DNA of 64,000 bases. It comes from Mesorhizobium sp. CA8 (GTDB lineage: Bacteria > Pseudomonadota > Alphaproteobacteria > Rhizobiales > Rhizobiaceae). The notes under the pieces are model-generated. The model saw only the letters and a list, made by a program, of their open reading frames with translations. It had not been told where the DNA came from and made no database searches. The stretch covers positions 62,001 through 126,000 of the forward strand of contig NZ_JAIUHG010000013.1 in the NCBI RefSeq assembly GCF_020164955.1, read 5' to 3'. Positions 17,651 through 27,262 of the stretch are shown here, piece by piece. A program made the translations under genes and the position numbers. Within the stretch, counting starts at the first letter, position 1. Every line of letters starts with the position of its first letter.

Positions 17651-18712
17651 TCAGGCCTGCGGCGGCTCACCGGCATAAGCGCGTGCGATAAGAGCCCGGA
17701 TCGGTTCCCGCTCCAGCGCCCGTGGGTTCCAGTACGGATTGGCCAGCGCGCGGTCCGCCGCGATGTCGATCCCGTCTGGCGGCATGCCTATCTCAGATAG
17801 AGCGCGCTTAGCGCCGATCCGGCCGGCGAGATCGTAGAGAGCCATGGCAGGATCGTCCGCCTTCAGCACGGCCCGCAGGGTTTCCATGACGGCCGGAACG
17901 GCGGGGGCGTTGTAGGCCAGCACATGCGACAGGACGATCGCATGGGTCTCCGCATGCGGCAGATCGAAACTGCCGCCGAGCGTGTGGCACAGCTTGTGGT
18001 GCAGCGCCATGCCGACCGAGCCGAGGCAGATGCCGCCGAGCCAGGCGCCGTAAAGCGCCTCGAAGCGCGCGTCGCGGTCATGCGGGCTCCCGGCTATGAC
18101 CGGCAAGGCGCGCACCAGAGCGCCGATGGCCTCAACGGCCATCAGATTTATCACCGGGTTGCCTTCCCTTGCATAGAGCGCCTCGACCGCATGGGCGATG
18201 GCGTTCATGCCGCTCGTTCCCGACAAAGCGGCAGGAAGCGTCATCGTCAGATCGACATCGTAGATCACCACTTCCGGCAGTACCCCCGGACTCGACTGAG
18301 TGACCTTCACGCCATCCTTCGTCTCGCCGAGGATCGGCGTCATTTCCGAGCCGGCATAGGTTGTCGGCATCACGATCTGCGGCAGGTCGGTGCGCAAGGC
18401 GATCGCCTTGGCGAGGCCTGTCGTGGAGCCGCCGCCGACCGCAACCAGCCCGTCGGCCTGGAGCTCCGCCACAACCCGCAGCGCGTCCTCGGTCACGGAC
18501 ATCGGCGTGTGCATCGTCGCCCCGGCATAGACCCCGGCGGCCACGCCGCCGAGCGATCCGGCAAGACGCCGCGCATCGGCCTCACGCGACAGCGTTGCCA
18601 GCACGAGCACGCGTTTCAGCCCCAACCGGTCGATCTCCTCCGGCAGCCGCGCAATGGTGCCCGATCCGAAGACGACGCGTGCCGGTTGGCCGTTATAGAC
18701 GAAGCTGTTCAT
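17651..18712 (-). CDS. Maleylacetate reductase
   Basis: A 353-residue iron-containing alcohol-dehydrogenase-family enzyme. It has NAD motif AVGGGSTTGLAKA, then PTTYAGSEMTPILGETKDG and the metal/active-site region HHKLCHTLGGSFDLPHAETH, all diagnostic of maleylacetate reductase. It reduces maleylacetate to 3-oxoadipate in the lower pathway of hydroxyquinol or resorcinol breakdown. No ring-cleaving dioxygenase partner lies next to it here, so it is separated from its usual pathway genes or serves another 2-oxo acid. Start ATG at 18712 gives the family length. The gene to its right (FtsZ2) is unrelated. Confidence 0.85.
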   Translation of the reverse strand: MNSFVYNGQPARVVFGSGTIARLPEEIDRLGLKRVLVLATLSREADARRLAGSLGGVAAGVYAGATMHTPMSVTEDALRVVAELQADGLVAVGGGSTTGLAKAIALRTDLPQIVMPTTYAGSEMTPILGETKDGVKVTQSSPGVLPEVVIYDVDLTMTLPAALSGTSGMNAIAHAVEALYAREGNPVINLMAVEAIGALVRALPVIAGSPHDRDARFEALYGAWLGGICLGSVGMALHHKLCHTLGGSFDLPHAETHAIVLSHVLAYNAPAVPAVMETLRAVLKADDPAMALYDLAGRIGAKRALSEIGMPPDGIDIAADRALANPYWNPRALEREPIRALIARAYAGEPPQA

Positions 18713-18892
18713 GTGAGCCCCTTCCCGTCAGCCGCGATTGTGTGCCGTGAGCATCAAACTTAGCGACGAAGAGGCGCGTGCGTAAGTGCGCCAGCCACCG
18801 ATATCCGGCAGTCTTTAATCTATCCGCCATCGGAAGCACACATCGGCCGATCGCGTCACGCCATCGGCATAGGCGCGAGATCGCCGGTGGTC

Positions 18893-19885
18893 TCAGGCGA
18901 TCCGTTGCTCGAATTGCGCGATGTCCGCGCTCTTGCGCAGACCGGTCGCGACGACGGACACGCGAAACTTTCCCGCCAGTGCCTGGTCGAAGATGGCGCC
19001 GACGATGATGTCGGCATCGGCGTCGACTTCTTCCCTGATCCGCGTCGCGGCTTCGTCGACCTCGAACAGCGTCATGTCCATGCCGCCGCAGATCGACACG
19101 AGCAGCCCCCTGGCGCCGGACATCGAGGCCTCGTCGAGGAGCGGATTGGCGATCGCCGCCTCGGCCGCGATCTTGGCGCGTCCCTCCCCGGAAGCCTCGC
19201 CGGTTCCCATCATCGCCCGGCCCATGTCCCGCATCACCGACTTCACGTCGGCGAAATCGAGATTGATCAGGCCTTCCTTGACGATGAGATCCGTGATGCA
19301 GCCGACGCCCGCGTAGAGAACGCGGTCCGCCATGGCGAAGGCATCGGCGAAGGTGGTCTTGGCGTCGGCCACCCTGAAGAGGTTCTGGTTCGGGATGACA
19401 ATCACCGTGTCGGCGCTCTCGCGCAGCCGTTCTATGCCTTCCTCGGCTGCCTGGGTCCTGCGCTTGCCTTCGAACACGAAAGGCTTAGTGACGACGGCCA
19501 CCGTCAAAATGCCGGCATCGCGCGCGGCACGCGCAATCACGGGCGCAGCGCCCGTCCCGGTGCCGCCTCCCATCCCGGCGGTGATGAAGCACATATGCGT
19601 TCCCGCAAGGTGATCCATGATCTCGTCGATGGATTCCTCCGCGGCAGCACTTCCGACCTGGGGCAAGGATCCGGCGCCCAGTCCCTCGGTCACATGCGCG
19701 CCCAGCTGGATCAGCCGCGACGACTTCGACATGGTGAGCGCCTGCGCGTCGGTGTTGGCGACGACGAACTCGACGCCCTGCAGCCCTTCGGCGATCATGT
19801 TGTTGACGGCGTTGCCGCCGGCGCCGCCGACCCCGACAACGGTGATCTTGGGCCTCATCTCCAGGATTTCCGGCTTGGCGGTCAT
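18893..19885 (-). CDS. ftsZ: Second, C-terminally short FtsZ paralogue (FtsZ2 type)
   Basis: A 330-residue tubulin-like GTPase. It has [16 protein letters not shown] at residue 16, NTDAQAL, the GTP signature [15 protein letters not shown], and the T7-like loop [20 protein letters not shown] with the catalytic Asp. The protein stops right after the globular domain ([20 protein letters not shown]), without the long linker and the terminal peptide that binds FtsA and other division proteins. This is the form of the short accessory FtsZ2 known in Sinorhizobium. It is not in the dcw division cluster, again fitting an accessory copy. All GTP-site residues look intact, so it could co-polymerise with the main FtsZ. 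The gene is flanked by unrelated metabolic genes. Confidence 0.88.
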   Translation of the reverse strand: MTAKPEILEMRPKITVVGVGGAGGNAVNNMIAEGLQGVEFVVANTDAQALTMSKSSRLIQLGAHVTEGLGAGSLPQVGSAAAEESIDEIMDHLAGTHMCFITAGMGGGTGTGAAPVIARAARDAGILTVAVVTKPFVFEGKRRTQAAEEGIERLRESADTVIVIPNQNLFRVADAKTTFADAFAMADRVLYAGVGCITDLIVKEGLINLDFADVKSVMRDMGRAMMGTGEASGEGRAKIAAEAAIANPLLDEASMSGARGLLVSICGGMDMTLFEVDEAATRIREEVDADADIIVGAIFDQALAGKFRVSVVATGLRKSADIAQFEQRIA

Positions 19886-20106
19886 TTTCTCATCTTTCTA
19901 CCGAAGGTACCTGTTGCTCCGCCGCACGATCATGCGGAACCGGAACAACGAGCACACGAATCAGGCGATCCCCACCAACCGCAGGGAATCAGAGCAGGCG
20001 CCTCCCTGCAAGGTCCGCTGACATTCTGCAAGCGCAAATGCCTCGGCCGACCGCTGGAAAGCGTCCGGGCGCTCGAGTTATGCGAGCCGGCGTCGTTGCG
20101 GGAATT

Positions 20107-21147
20107 CTATTGCGTCACCGAAGTCGAGGTGCCCCAGGTGTCCGACAGCACGTAGCCTTGCGGGTACGGGTCCGTCGGATCGAGATAATAATTGTGCTCT
20201 CCGGTGATCCAGGCTCTGCCCGTTATCTGCGGCACGATCGCCTTGCGCCCGGCGACTTCGGTGAGTTCGAGAATCTTGCCGGTGAAGCGCGAGCCGATGA
20301 TCGACTCATGGATCAGCACCTCGCCTTGCTTCATCTGGCCCCGCGCCTGCAGCACAGCCATGCGGGCCGAGGTGCCGGTTCCCGTCGGGCTGCGGTCAGA
20401 GCGCCCGGGCGAAACGATGCAGGTGTTGCGCGTGACGTTGCCCGGTCCCTGGAATGGCATGGCGAACTGGACGATAGACACACCGCGCACATTGTCGAAC
20501 TGCGGATGCACGACATCGAGCTGCTCGCGCGCTGCGCGGCGGACCTTCTCGCCGAGCACCGCCAACTCGCGCGCCTCGTCGGGCGTCACCGAGAAGCCGA
20601 GCGCGGGCGCATCGACAATCGCGTAGAACATGCCGCCATAGGCGATATCGGCCTTTATCGTGCCGAGCCCTTCCACCTCGATATTGGCATCGAGGCGCTC
20701 GGCGAAGGCGGGCGCATTGCGCAGCGTGATCGACAGGCATTTGCCGTCGCTGCATTCGGCGCGCACCTCGATGACGCCGCCGGGCATATCGAGCTTGAAG
20801 CGCGTCTCCGGCTCCTGCATCGGCACCATGCCGGTCTCGAGCAGCACCGTGGCGACGCAGATCGTGTTGGAGCCGGACATCGGCGGATATTCGGTGGGCT
20901 CCATGATGATGGCGCCCGCGACACAATCCTCGCGCGTCGAGGGCAGCAGGAGATTGACATGACGGGCAACGCTGCCGCGCGGCTCGCAGATCAGCATGCG
21001 CCTTATATGGTCGTGATCGCGCTCCATCGTGATCATCTTTTCCATCATCGTGCTCCCCGCGGGCGGCAGCACGCCGCCTACGATGACATCGCCGATCTCG
21101 CCCTCGGCATGGCAGCCGACGACGCGGATGCTGGTTTTGGTGCGCAT
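20107..21147 (-). CDS. Proline racemase-family protein with Ser/Thr in place of both catalytic Cys
   Basis: A 346-residue protein of the proline racemase / 4-hydroxyproline epimerase / 3-hydroxyproline dehydratase fold. The first active-site position, normally MCGH, reads MSGSN here. The second, normally DRSPCGTGT, reads DRSPTGTGT. The usual two-thiol racemisation chemistry is therefore not available, and a dehydratase or other lyase activity is more likely. The start at 21147 follows GGGAGA and removes an unsupported extension to 21309. It lies 172 bp downstream of a TMADH-family demethylase on the same strand, fitting betaine or hydroxyproline catabolism. No proline transporter genes lie alongside. 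Confidence 0.8.
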   Translation of the reverse strand: MRTKTSIRVVGCHAEGEIGDVIVGGVLPPAGSTMMEKMITMERDHDHIRRMLICEPRGSVARHVNLLLPSTREDCVAGAIIMEPTEYPPMSGSNTICVATVLLETGMVPMQEPETRFKLDMPGGVIEVRAECSDGKCLSITLRNAPAFAERLDANIEVEGLGTIKADIAYGGMFYAIVDAPALGFSVTPDEARELAVLGEKVRRAAREQLDVVHPQFDNVRGVSIVQFAMPFQGPGNVTRNTCIVSPGRSDRSPTGTGTSARMAVLQARGQMKQGEVLIHESIIGSRFTGKILELTEVAGRKAIVPQITGRAWITGEHNYYLDPTDPYPQGYVLSDTWGTSTSVTQ

Positions 21148-21319
21148 TGTTTTTTCTCCCTGTCGGCCGCGATTACCCGCCAGGCAAGCGGTCCGGCTTG
21201 GGGACAAACTGATCAATCCGCGCGCCGGCCTCAAGGAGAATCCTGACCGCCGACGTTTTTTGGGCTGCTTGTCGAAATAAGAAACGACAGTGCTCCGAAG
21301 CGGCCACAACCGAGGGGCT

Positions 21320-23389
21320 CTACCCGTCCGCCAGCGCCGTCACCTCACGCCGGAAAGGCAGCGCGTCACCGATATCGGGTTCGTCCAGCTCGCGGGCGAA
21401 GCGGTGGCCGGCATAGGTCGCCCAGGCGATCGGCCCCGGCGCTTCCGCATCGCCGATGACCTTGATCGAGCGGATGCCATTGTTGGTCCACTCGTTCTCC
21501 CTTGCTTTGAGCTCGCGCCAGACGGCATCGTCCTGATTGCGCGACGTGACCAGGACGACGGCATCGGCCGCCAACTCCTGCCGAGCGCCGGTATAGACGC
21601 AGGCCGTCACGACGCCGCCTGGCGCGATGGTCGTGATGGTCCTGTTGAGGACGATATCTATCCCCAGCTCCGTCAGGCGGCGGTGGATGGCGCCCTGCTC
21701 CAGCGTGTTGCGGGTCCAGTCCGAGACATAGGCCGACGGCGTCACCAGGGTCACCCTCGCCCCCTGGCGCGCCATCAGCTCGGCCAGCACGCCGCCCATG
21801 TAATAATGGTCGTCGTCGAACAGCACGACATTGCCGGAGGGCACCTTGCCGTCCATCACGTCGTCGGGCGTGTAGACCGGCATGGCGGCGTCGATCGGCA
21901 TCGGCACGACATGGGCACGCGCCACGCCGTCGCGCCGCCAGGTCGATCCGGTGGCGATGGCCACGTTCTGGAAGCCGAAGGACAGGATGTCGTCCGCCGA
22001 CAGCCGGCTTTCGAAATAAATGTCGACATTCGGCATCTGGCTGAGCTGATACTGGCGATAGTCGCGCACCCTGCCCCAGGCCGAGAGACCCGGAAGCAGG
22101 CATTCGCGCGCCACGCGCCCGCCAAGCGCGGTGCCGGCTTCGGCAATCGCAACCTGGTAGCCGCGCAGGCCGAGCGCGCGGGCGGCCTCCAGTCCGGCAG
22201 GCCCGGCGCCGACGATCAGCACGCTGTCGCTATCGCCCTTGGCCTGCATGCGCTCCGGATGCCAGCCCTTGCGCCATTCCTCCATGAAGGTCGGGTTCTG
22301 CGTGCAGCGCGAGATCGACATCGTCATGTCGCCGGTGATGCAGATGTTGCAGCCGATGCATTCGCGGATGTCCTCGATGCGGCCCTCCTCGATCTTCCTT
22401 GGCAGGAAAGGATCGGCGATCGACGGGCGAGCGCAGCCGATGAAATCGAGCGTGCCTGATTTGATCATCTTCACCATCACGTCCGGCGAGGTGAAGCGGC
22501 CGACACCGACGACCGGCTTCGAGGTAAGCTTTTTGATGCCGGAGACCAGGCTTTCCTGCGCCGCCTCTTCCTTGAAGCGCGACGGCCCGGAGCAATCCTC
22601 CCAGGCGCCGTGGGCGAGGTCCCAAAGATCGGGCAGCTCAGCATGCATCTCGATCATCTCGCGGACTTCCGAATTGGCGAAGCCAAGCTCGCCGACCATC
22701 TCGTCCAGCGACAGCCTGAGCGTAAGGCCGCACGTGTCGCCGATCGCGTCGCGCCCTTCCTCGATCAGCTCGCGCATCAGTCGCGAGCGGTTTTCCAGCG
22801 AGCCGCCATATTCGTCGCTGCGCTGGTTCGTAGCGGTCGACAGGAAGTGCTGGATGATGCCGAAGCCATGCGCGCCGTAGAGGCACACCAGGTCGAACCC
22901 CGCCTGCCTGGCGCGCTTGAAGGCATTGCGGTGCCAGCGGCGCAGGTCGCGGATGTCCTCTCTGTCCATGGCGCGCGCCTGCACCGGATCGTTGGTGAAG
23001 GTGCGGATCGGTAGCGCCGACGGCCCGCGCGGCACCTCCTTGGTGTAGAGGTTGGGACCATTGATGCCGGAATAGGCGAGCTGGATGCCGGCGAGCGCGC
23101 CATATTCGTGCATGGCCTTGGCCATTTTGGCCAGAGCCGGAATGTCGGCGTCGTCCCACAGCCTGAGCTCGATGAAGGGCGTGATCTCGGAGGTGTGATG
23201 CATCTCCGTCTGCTCAGTGAAGATGACGCCCCATCCGCCTTCGGACTTGATGCGCCGCATCTCGGCCGCGGCCGAGGGATCGCGATAGCCGCCGCCATTG
23301 CAATGCGGAACCTGGTAGAAGCGGTTCTTGGCGGTCACCGGACCGATCTTCATCGGCTCGAACAGAATGTCGTAGCGTGGGTCGCGCAT
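21320..23389 (-). CDS. TMADH-family flavin/4Fe-4S oxidoreductase, N-methylproline demethylase-like
   Basis: A 689-residue protein. The N-terminal FMN-binding old-yellow-enzyme barrel spans about residues 1-360. A Cys cluster CIGCNIC follows, with a fourth Cys in SRCTQNP, as in trimethylamine dehydrogenase. Then comes an FAD/NAD-like domain starting SVLIVGAGPAGLEAARALGL. The run TQNPTFMEEWRKGWHPE is typical of the TMADH, dimethylamine dehydrogenase and stachydrine N-methylproline demethylase group. The start at 23389 has AGGAAG upstream. Such enzymes remove an N-methyl group as formaldehyde. The neighbouring proline-racemase-family gene makes a proline betaine or methylproline substrate plausible, but this is inference. 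Confidence 0.82.
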   Translation of the reverse strand: MRDPRYDILFEPMKIGPVTAKNRFYQVPHCNGGGYRDPSAAAEMRRIKSEGGWGVIFTEQTEMHHTSEITPFIELRLWDDADIPALAKMAKAMHEYGALAGIQLAYSGINGPNLYTKEVPRGPSALPIRTFTNDPVQARAMDREDIRDLRRWHRNAFKRARQAGFDLVCLYGAHGFGIIQHFLSTATNQRSDEYGGSLENRSRLMRELIEEGRDAIGDTCGLTLRLSLDEMVGELGFANSEVREMIEMHAELPDLWDLAHGAWEDCSGPSRFKEEAAQESLVSGIKKLTSKPVVGVGRFTSPDVMVKMIKSGTLDFIGCARPSIADPFLPRKIEEGRIEDIRECIGCNICITGDMTMSISRCTQNPTFMEEWRKGWHPERMQAKGDSDSVLIVGAGPAGLEAARALGLRGYQVAIAEAGTALGGRVARECLLPGLSAWGRVRDYRQYQLSQMPNVDIYFESRLSADDILSFGFQNVAIATGSTWRRDGVARAHVVPMPIDAAMPVYTPDDVMDGKVPSGNVVLFDDDHYYMGGVLAELMARQGARVTLVTPSAYVSDWTRNTLEQGAIHRRLTELGIDIVLNRTITTIAPGGVVTACVYTGARQELAADAVVLVTSRNQDDAVWRELKARENEWTNNGIRSIKVIGDAEAPGPIAWATYAGHRFARELDEPDIGDALPFRREVTALADG

Positions 23390-23599
23390 AATAGCTTCCT
23401 TCATGCCGGCTGCTCTGGAGATTACCCATAAGTGGGCGCGTGGGCGGGAAAACTACGGATTTCTTCCGCGGGGATTAGGGCGCGCCTAATCTTGTGTCGC
23501 CTGGATTAACCTCAGATGAAGCGAGGCTGAGCCAAATGCGACTTCAGGGCTGTCGCGACGCGATGTAGAGAACGGCTGCGGCAACGGGACCAGACAAGA

Positions 23600-24751
23600 A
23601 TGGACAGCGTCAGAATACTCGAGCGGTTGATCGCCTTCCCGACGGTGAGCCGCGACTCTAACCTTGACCTCATCGGCTATGCGGTGGCCCTGCTTCAAGC
23701 AAACGGCATCGCCTCCCAGATCATCCACAGTCCGGACGGGCACAAGGCCAATCTTTTCGCCACGATCGGCCCGGCCGATAAGCCCGGCATCATGCTCTCC
23801 GGTCACACGGACGTCGTCCCCGTCGATGGCCAGAACTGGACGCTGCCGCCATTCGCCATGACCGCGCGCGACGGCAGGCTTTACGGGCGCGGCGCGGCGG
23901 ACATGAAGGGCTTTGTGGCCTCAGCTCTCGCGGCGTGTCTCAAGGCCTCGAAGATGACGCTTCGCACGCCCTTGCATCTGGCGCTCTCCTACGACGAGGA
24001 AGTCGGCTGCCTGGGCGTCCGCCACCTGATCGAAATGCTGAGCGCTGCACCGCAACGCCCGTTGCTGTGCATCGTCGGCGAGCCGACCAACATGCAGGTG
24101 GCGACGGGGCACAAGGGTAAGCTTGCAGCGCGCGCCCTCTGCAGAGGACGCGAAGGCCATTCGGCGCTCGCCCCGCTGGCGCTCAACGCCATCCATCTCG
24201 GTTGCGATTTTGTGCGGGCGCTTCGCGACGAACAGGACCGGCTGGCACGCGAAGGCGCTCGCGATGGCGACTATGACATTCCCTACACGACTGTGCATGT
24301 GGGCAAAATCAATGCCGGCGTGGCGCTCAACATCGTGCCCAATCTCTGCCAGGTCGATTTCGAGATCCGCAACATCGCCGCCGACGATGCCGCCGGCATT
24401 CTCGACAGGCTTCGCGGCGCCGCGGCACGCATTGCAGCCGACGCCGCTTTGATCGCGCCCGAAGCCGCGATCGACATCGAGATCACCAACACCTATCCGG
24501 GCCTCGACACGCCGGTCGCTTCGGAAGCGGTCGCCTTCGTCAAATCGCTGGCCGGCGCCAACGATACCATGAAGGTCGCGTTCGGCACGGAAGGCGGATT
24601 GTTCAGCCGCGATCTCGGCACGCCGGCCGTCGTCTGCGGACCGGGCTCGATGGCGCAGGGGCACAAGCCGGAGGAATTTATCAGCGTGGAACAACTGCGG
24701 CGTTGCGACGAGATGCTGGAGAGGCTGCTGTCGCGGCTCGCCGACGGCTGA
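23600..24751 (+). CDS. argE: Acetylornithine deacetylase / M20 peptidase-family hydrolase
   Basis: A 383-residue M20-family metallohydrolase. Metal and catalytic motifs are present: GHTDVVPVDGQ (His, Asp), GRGAADMKGF (bridging Asp), SYDEEVGCLGVRHLIE (catalytic and metal Glu), and IVGEPTNMQ. A late His lies in AQGHKPEE. The length and motif spacing match ArgE, which converts N-acetylornithine to ornithine. It is divergent from the demethylase gene and convergent with a LysR gene 12 bp away. In this catabolic setting it could act on another N-acyl amino acid. The ATG at 23600 is the first good start. Confidence 0.8.
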   Translation: MDSVRILERLIAFPTVSRDSNLDLIGYAVALLQANGIASQIIHSPDGHKANLFATIGPADKPGIMLSGHTDVVPVDGQNWTLPPFAMTARDGRLYGRGAADMKGFVASALAACLKASKMTLRTPLHLALSYDEEVGCLGVRHLIEMLSAAPQRPLLCIVGEPTNMQVATGHKGKLAARALCRGREGHSALAPLALNAIHLGCDFVRALRDEQDRLAREGARDGDYDIPYTTVHVGKINAGVALNIVPNLCQVDFEIRNIAADDAAGILDRLRGAAARIAADAALIAPEAAIDIEITNTYPGLDTPVASEAVAFVKSLAGANDTMKVAFGTEGGLFSRDLGTPAVVCGPGSMAQGHKPEEFISVEQLRRCDEMLERLLSRLADG

Positions 24752-24763
24752 CCGTGACCAGGC

Positions 24764-25699
24764 TTATTTGACGATACGTTCGGTGCCGAAGACCCCTTGC
24801 TCGACAACGAAGCGGCGGCAGTGGTCGATGAAGGCTTGCACCGTCAGCGTGCGATGCTCGGCATTCGGCAGCGCAATTCCCATGGTCAGCGGCCTGAGGT
24901 CGCCCAGCAAGGGCACGAAGACCAGCAGCTTGCCGTCCGGCGACATGGTGTTGAGCGGCCGCATGTTGGCGATGCCGTAGCCGAAGCCATTGGCGACCAT
25001 CGAGCGCATCACGGCGATGTCGCCGGTGCGCTCGGCGATCTTTGGCCGCAGGCCCTTGGGCTGGAAAGCCGACAGGAAATATTCGCGGCTGTAGGGCAAA
25101 TCGAGCAGGACCATCGGCTCATCGACCAGTTCCTCGGGGGTGATGCCCGCCCTCCCCGCCAGGCGATGCGCGGCCGGCAGCATCACATAGGCCGGCAGCT
25201 GCATCAGCGGCTCGAACGTCATATCCTGCGACAATTCGAGATCGTAGGTTAGTGCTGCGTCTATTTCGCCACGCTGCAGCATCTCGAATAACTGCCCCTG
25301 GTTGCGCTCGAACTGTCGGACGCGCACATCCGGATAGGCGTCCTCGAATTTGCGGCGCAGCGCCGGCAGCACGATCTGTGCGAAAGTCAGAAGGCAGCCG
25401 ATCGCCAGCGGTCCGCGCACCTTTTCCGCGATATCGCCGGCAATGTCATGCAGCGCATCGGCATCGTTGAGCAGCCGCGCGGCTTCCTTGAGGAACAGGC
25501 GCCCGCCCGCCGTGAGGGCAAGCGCGTGCGAGTGCTTGCGCACGAAGAGCTGGACGCCGAACTCCGCCTCGAGCTGGGCGATCGAAGCCGAGATCGACGG
25601 CGGCGACACGTTCACCTGCTCGGCTGCCTTGGCGATAGAGCCTGCCTCGCCGACGGCGACGAAGTACTCGAGTTGTCTGAGTGTGAAACGAAGCGGCAT
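24764..25699 (-). CDS. LysR-family transcriptional regulator
   Basis: A 311-residue LysR regulator. The N-terminal winged helix includes LRQLEYFVAVGEAGSIAKAA and VSPPSISASIAQLEAEF. The effector-binding domain follows from about residue 90. It lies 50 bp downstream of the aldehyde dehydrogenase on the same strand, at the tail of the operon that starts with the flavin monooxygenase, so it is likely co-transcribed and controls that operon. The effector is unknown. Confidence 0.85.
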   Translation of the reverse strand: MPLRFTLRQLEYFVAVGEAGSIAKAAEQVNVSPPSISASIAQLEAEFGVQLFVRKHSHALALTAGGRLFLKEAARLLNDADALHDIAGDIAEKVRGPLAIGCLLTFAQIVLPALRRKFEDAYPDVRVRQFERNQGQLFEMLQRGEIDAALTYDLELSQDMTFEPLMQLPAYVMLPAAHRLAGRAGITPEELVDEPMVLLDLPYSREYFLSAFQPKGLRPKIAERTGDIAVMRSMVANGFGYGIANMRPLNTMSPDGKLLVFVPLLGDLRPLTMGIALPNAEHRTLTVQAFIDHCRRFVVEQGVFGTERIVK

Positions 25700-25749
25700 G
25701 GGCTTCTATGATGCCCGTTTGGTCGCTGCAATCAAGTCGCGGCCGCTCC

Positions 25750-27240
25750 TCAATACCTGATCCAGGTGGTCTTCAGCGCGGTATATTTGTCGAGCGCGTG
25801 CAGCGACAGGTCGCGCCCGAAGCCGGACTGCTTGAAGCCGCCGAAGGGCGTCATCGGGCTCAGCGCGTCGACAGTATTCACCGAAACCGTGCCCACCCGC
25901 AGTCTTTCCGCGATGCGGTGTGCCCGCGACAGGCTGTCGGTCCAAAGCGACGCTGCAAGGCCGTAGACGCTGTCATTGGCAATCCGCAGCGCCTCCTCTT
26001 CGCTGTCGAAGGCGATGACCGACAGCACCGGACCGAATATCTCGTCGCGGGCGAGCGGATCCTCGGGCGAGACATTGTCGAAGATCGTCGGCTGCACGAA
26101 GCTGCCGCGCCCGCCGACCGAGATCCGGCCGCCGCCGGCGACCAGCCGTGCCGACTGCCTGCCGCCATCGATGAAGCGCATCACCGTAGCGGCGTGCCGC
26201 GCATCCACCATCGCGCCCATCCTGGATGCCGGGTCGAGAGGGTCGCCGGGTTGCGTCGCCGCCGCACGCTCCGCCAGCTTCTCGACCAGCGCATCCTTGA
26301 TGCCGCGTTCCACCAGCAGCCGGGAATTGGCCGAGCAGACCTGGCCCTGGTTGAAGAAGATGCCGAAGGCGGCCATGTCGGCCGCCGCATCCAGATCGCC
26401 GCAGTCCGCGAACACCAGATTGGGGCTCTTGCCGCCGGCCTCCAGCCAGACCTGCTTCATGTTCGACTGGCCGGAATATTGCAGGAACAGCTTGCCTACG
26501 GCGGTCGATCCGGTGAAGGCGAGGCAATCGACATCCATATGCCGGCCCAGCGCCTGGCCGGCGGTCTCGCCGAGGCCCGGCACCACATTGAGCACCCCGG
26601 CGGGCAGGCCCGCCTCCATGGCGAACTCGGCCAGCCTGAGCGCCGAGAAAGGCGATTGCTCGGCCGGCTTCAGCACCACCGAATTGCCCGCGGCCAGCGC
26701 GGGCGCGCATTTCCAGGTCGCCATGTCGAGCGGGAAATTCCAAGGCACAACCGCGCCCACGACGCCAAGCGGCTCGCGCCGCACCAAAGCGAGGTCGCCT
26801 TGCCCCGTCGGGGCTACCTTGTCATAGACCTTGTCGATCGCCTCGCCATACCACTGGAAGATCGCCGCCGAGCCCGGCACGTCTATGGTGGCGGCGTCCT
26901 TGACCAGCTTGCCCATGTCCAGCGATTCCAGCAGCGCGAGCTCCGGCAGGTTCTCGCGCAGCAATTCCGCCAGCCCCAGCAGCACTTGCTTGCGATGCGC
27001 GGGGGCTGCTCGCGACCAGACGCCGGCCTCAAAACTGCGCCGCGCCGCCGCGACGGCAAGGTCAATGTCCTCTTCACCGCAGGAGGCGACCTCGGCGAGC
27101 GTCGCTCCCGTGGCCGGATTGACGCTGGCGAAGGTCCGGCCGGAGCGCGCCGGCACCGGCTTGCCGTCGATGAAGGCCTTGTCGCGGAAGCGGATCGCCG
27201 ACGCCTTGCGGACCCACTCCTTGTGGCTGAGTTCGCTCAT
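25750..27240 (-). CDS. NAD-dependent aldehyde dehydrogenase (aminobutyraldehyde/betaine aldehyde type)
   Basis: A 496-residue aldehyde dehydrogenase with PWNFPLDMATWKCAPALAAG, FTGSTAVGKLFL, the general-base Glu in LEAGGKSPN (Ala where Leu/Gly is usual), and the catalytic Cys in NQGQVCSANSR. The PuuC/KauB-like sequence suggests an amino aldehyde substrate. The start at 27240 has GGAGCG upstream; the frame is open to 27429 without support. It is the fourth gene of a minus-strand operon (monooxygenase, RidA, DUF1028, aldehyde dehydrogenase, LysR), with gaps of only 5-50 bp. It likely oxidises the aldehyde made from the operon's amine or amino acid substrate. Confidence 0.85.
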   Translation of the reverse strand: MSELSHKEWVRKASAIRFRDKAFIDGKPVPARSGRTFASVNPATGATLAEVASCGEEDIDLAVAAARRSFEAGVWSRAAPAHRKQVLLGLAELLRENLPELALLESLDMGKLVKDAATIDVPGSAAIFQWYGEAIDKVYDKVAPTGQGDLALVRREPLGVVGAVVPWNFPLDMATWKCAPALAAGNSVVLKPAEQSPFSALRLAEFAMEAGLPAGVLNVVPGLGETAGQALGRHMDVDCLAFTGSTAVGKLFLQYSGQSNMKQVWLEAGGKSPNLVFADCGDLDAAADMAAFGIFFNQGQVCSANSRLLVERGIKDALVEKLAERAAATQPGDPLDPASRMGAMVDARHAATVMRFIDGGRQSARLVAGGGRISVGGRGSFVQPTIFDNVSPEDPLARDEIFGPVLSVIAFDSEEEALRIANDSVYGLAASLWTDSLSRAHRIAERLRVGTVSVNTVDALSPMTPFGGFKQSGFGRDLSLHALDKYTALKTTWIRY

Positions 27241-27262
27241 GCTCGCTCCAGAACTGGCCGGA

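Noticed and set aside
18887..20155. A 422-codon plus-strand frame opposite ftsZ
   Set aside because: It is complementary to the clear FtsZ gene and reads as low-complexity His/Arg-rich sequence without motifs.
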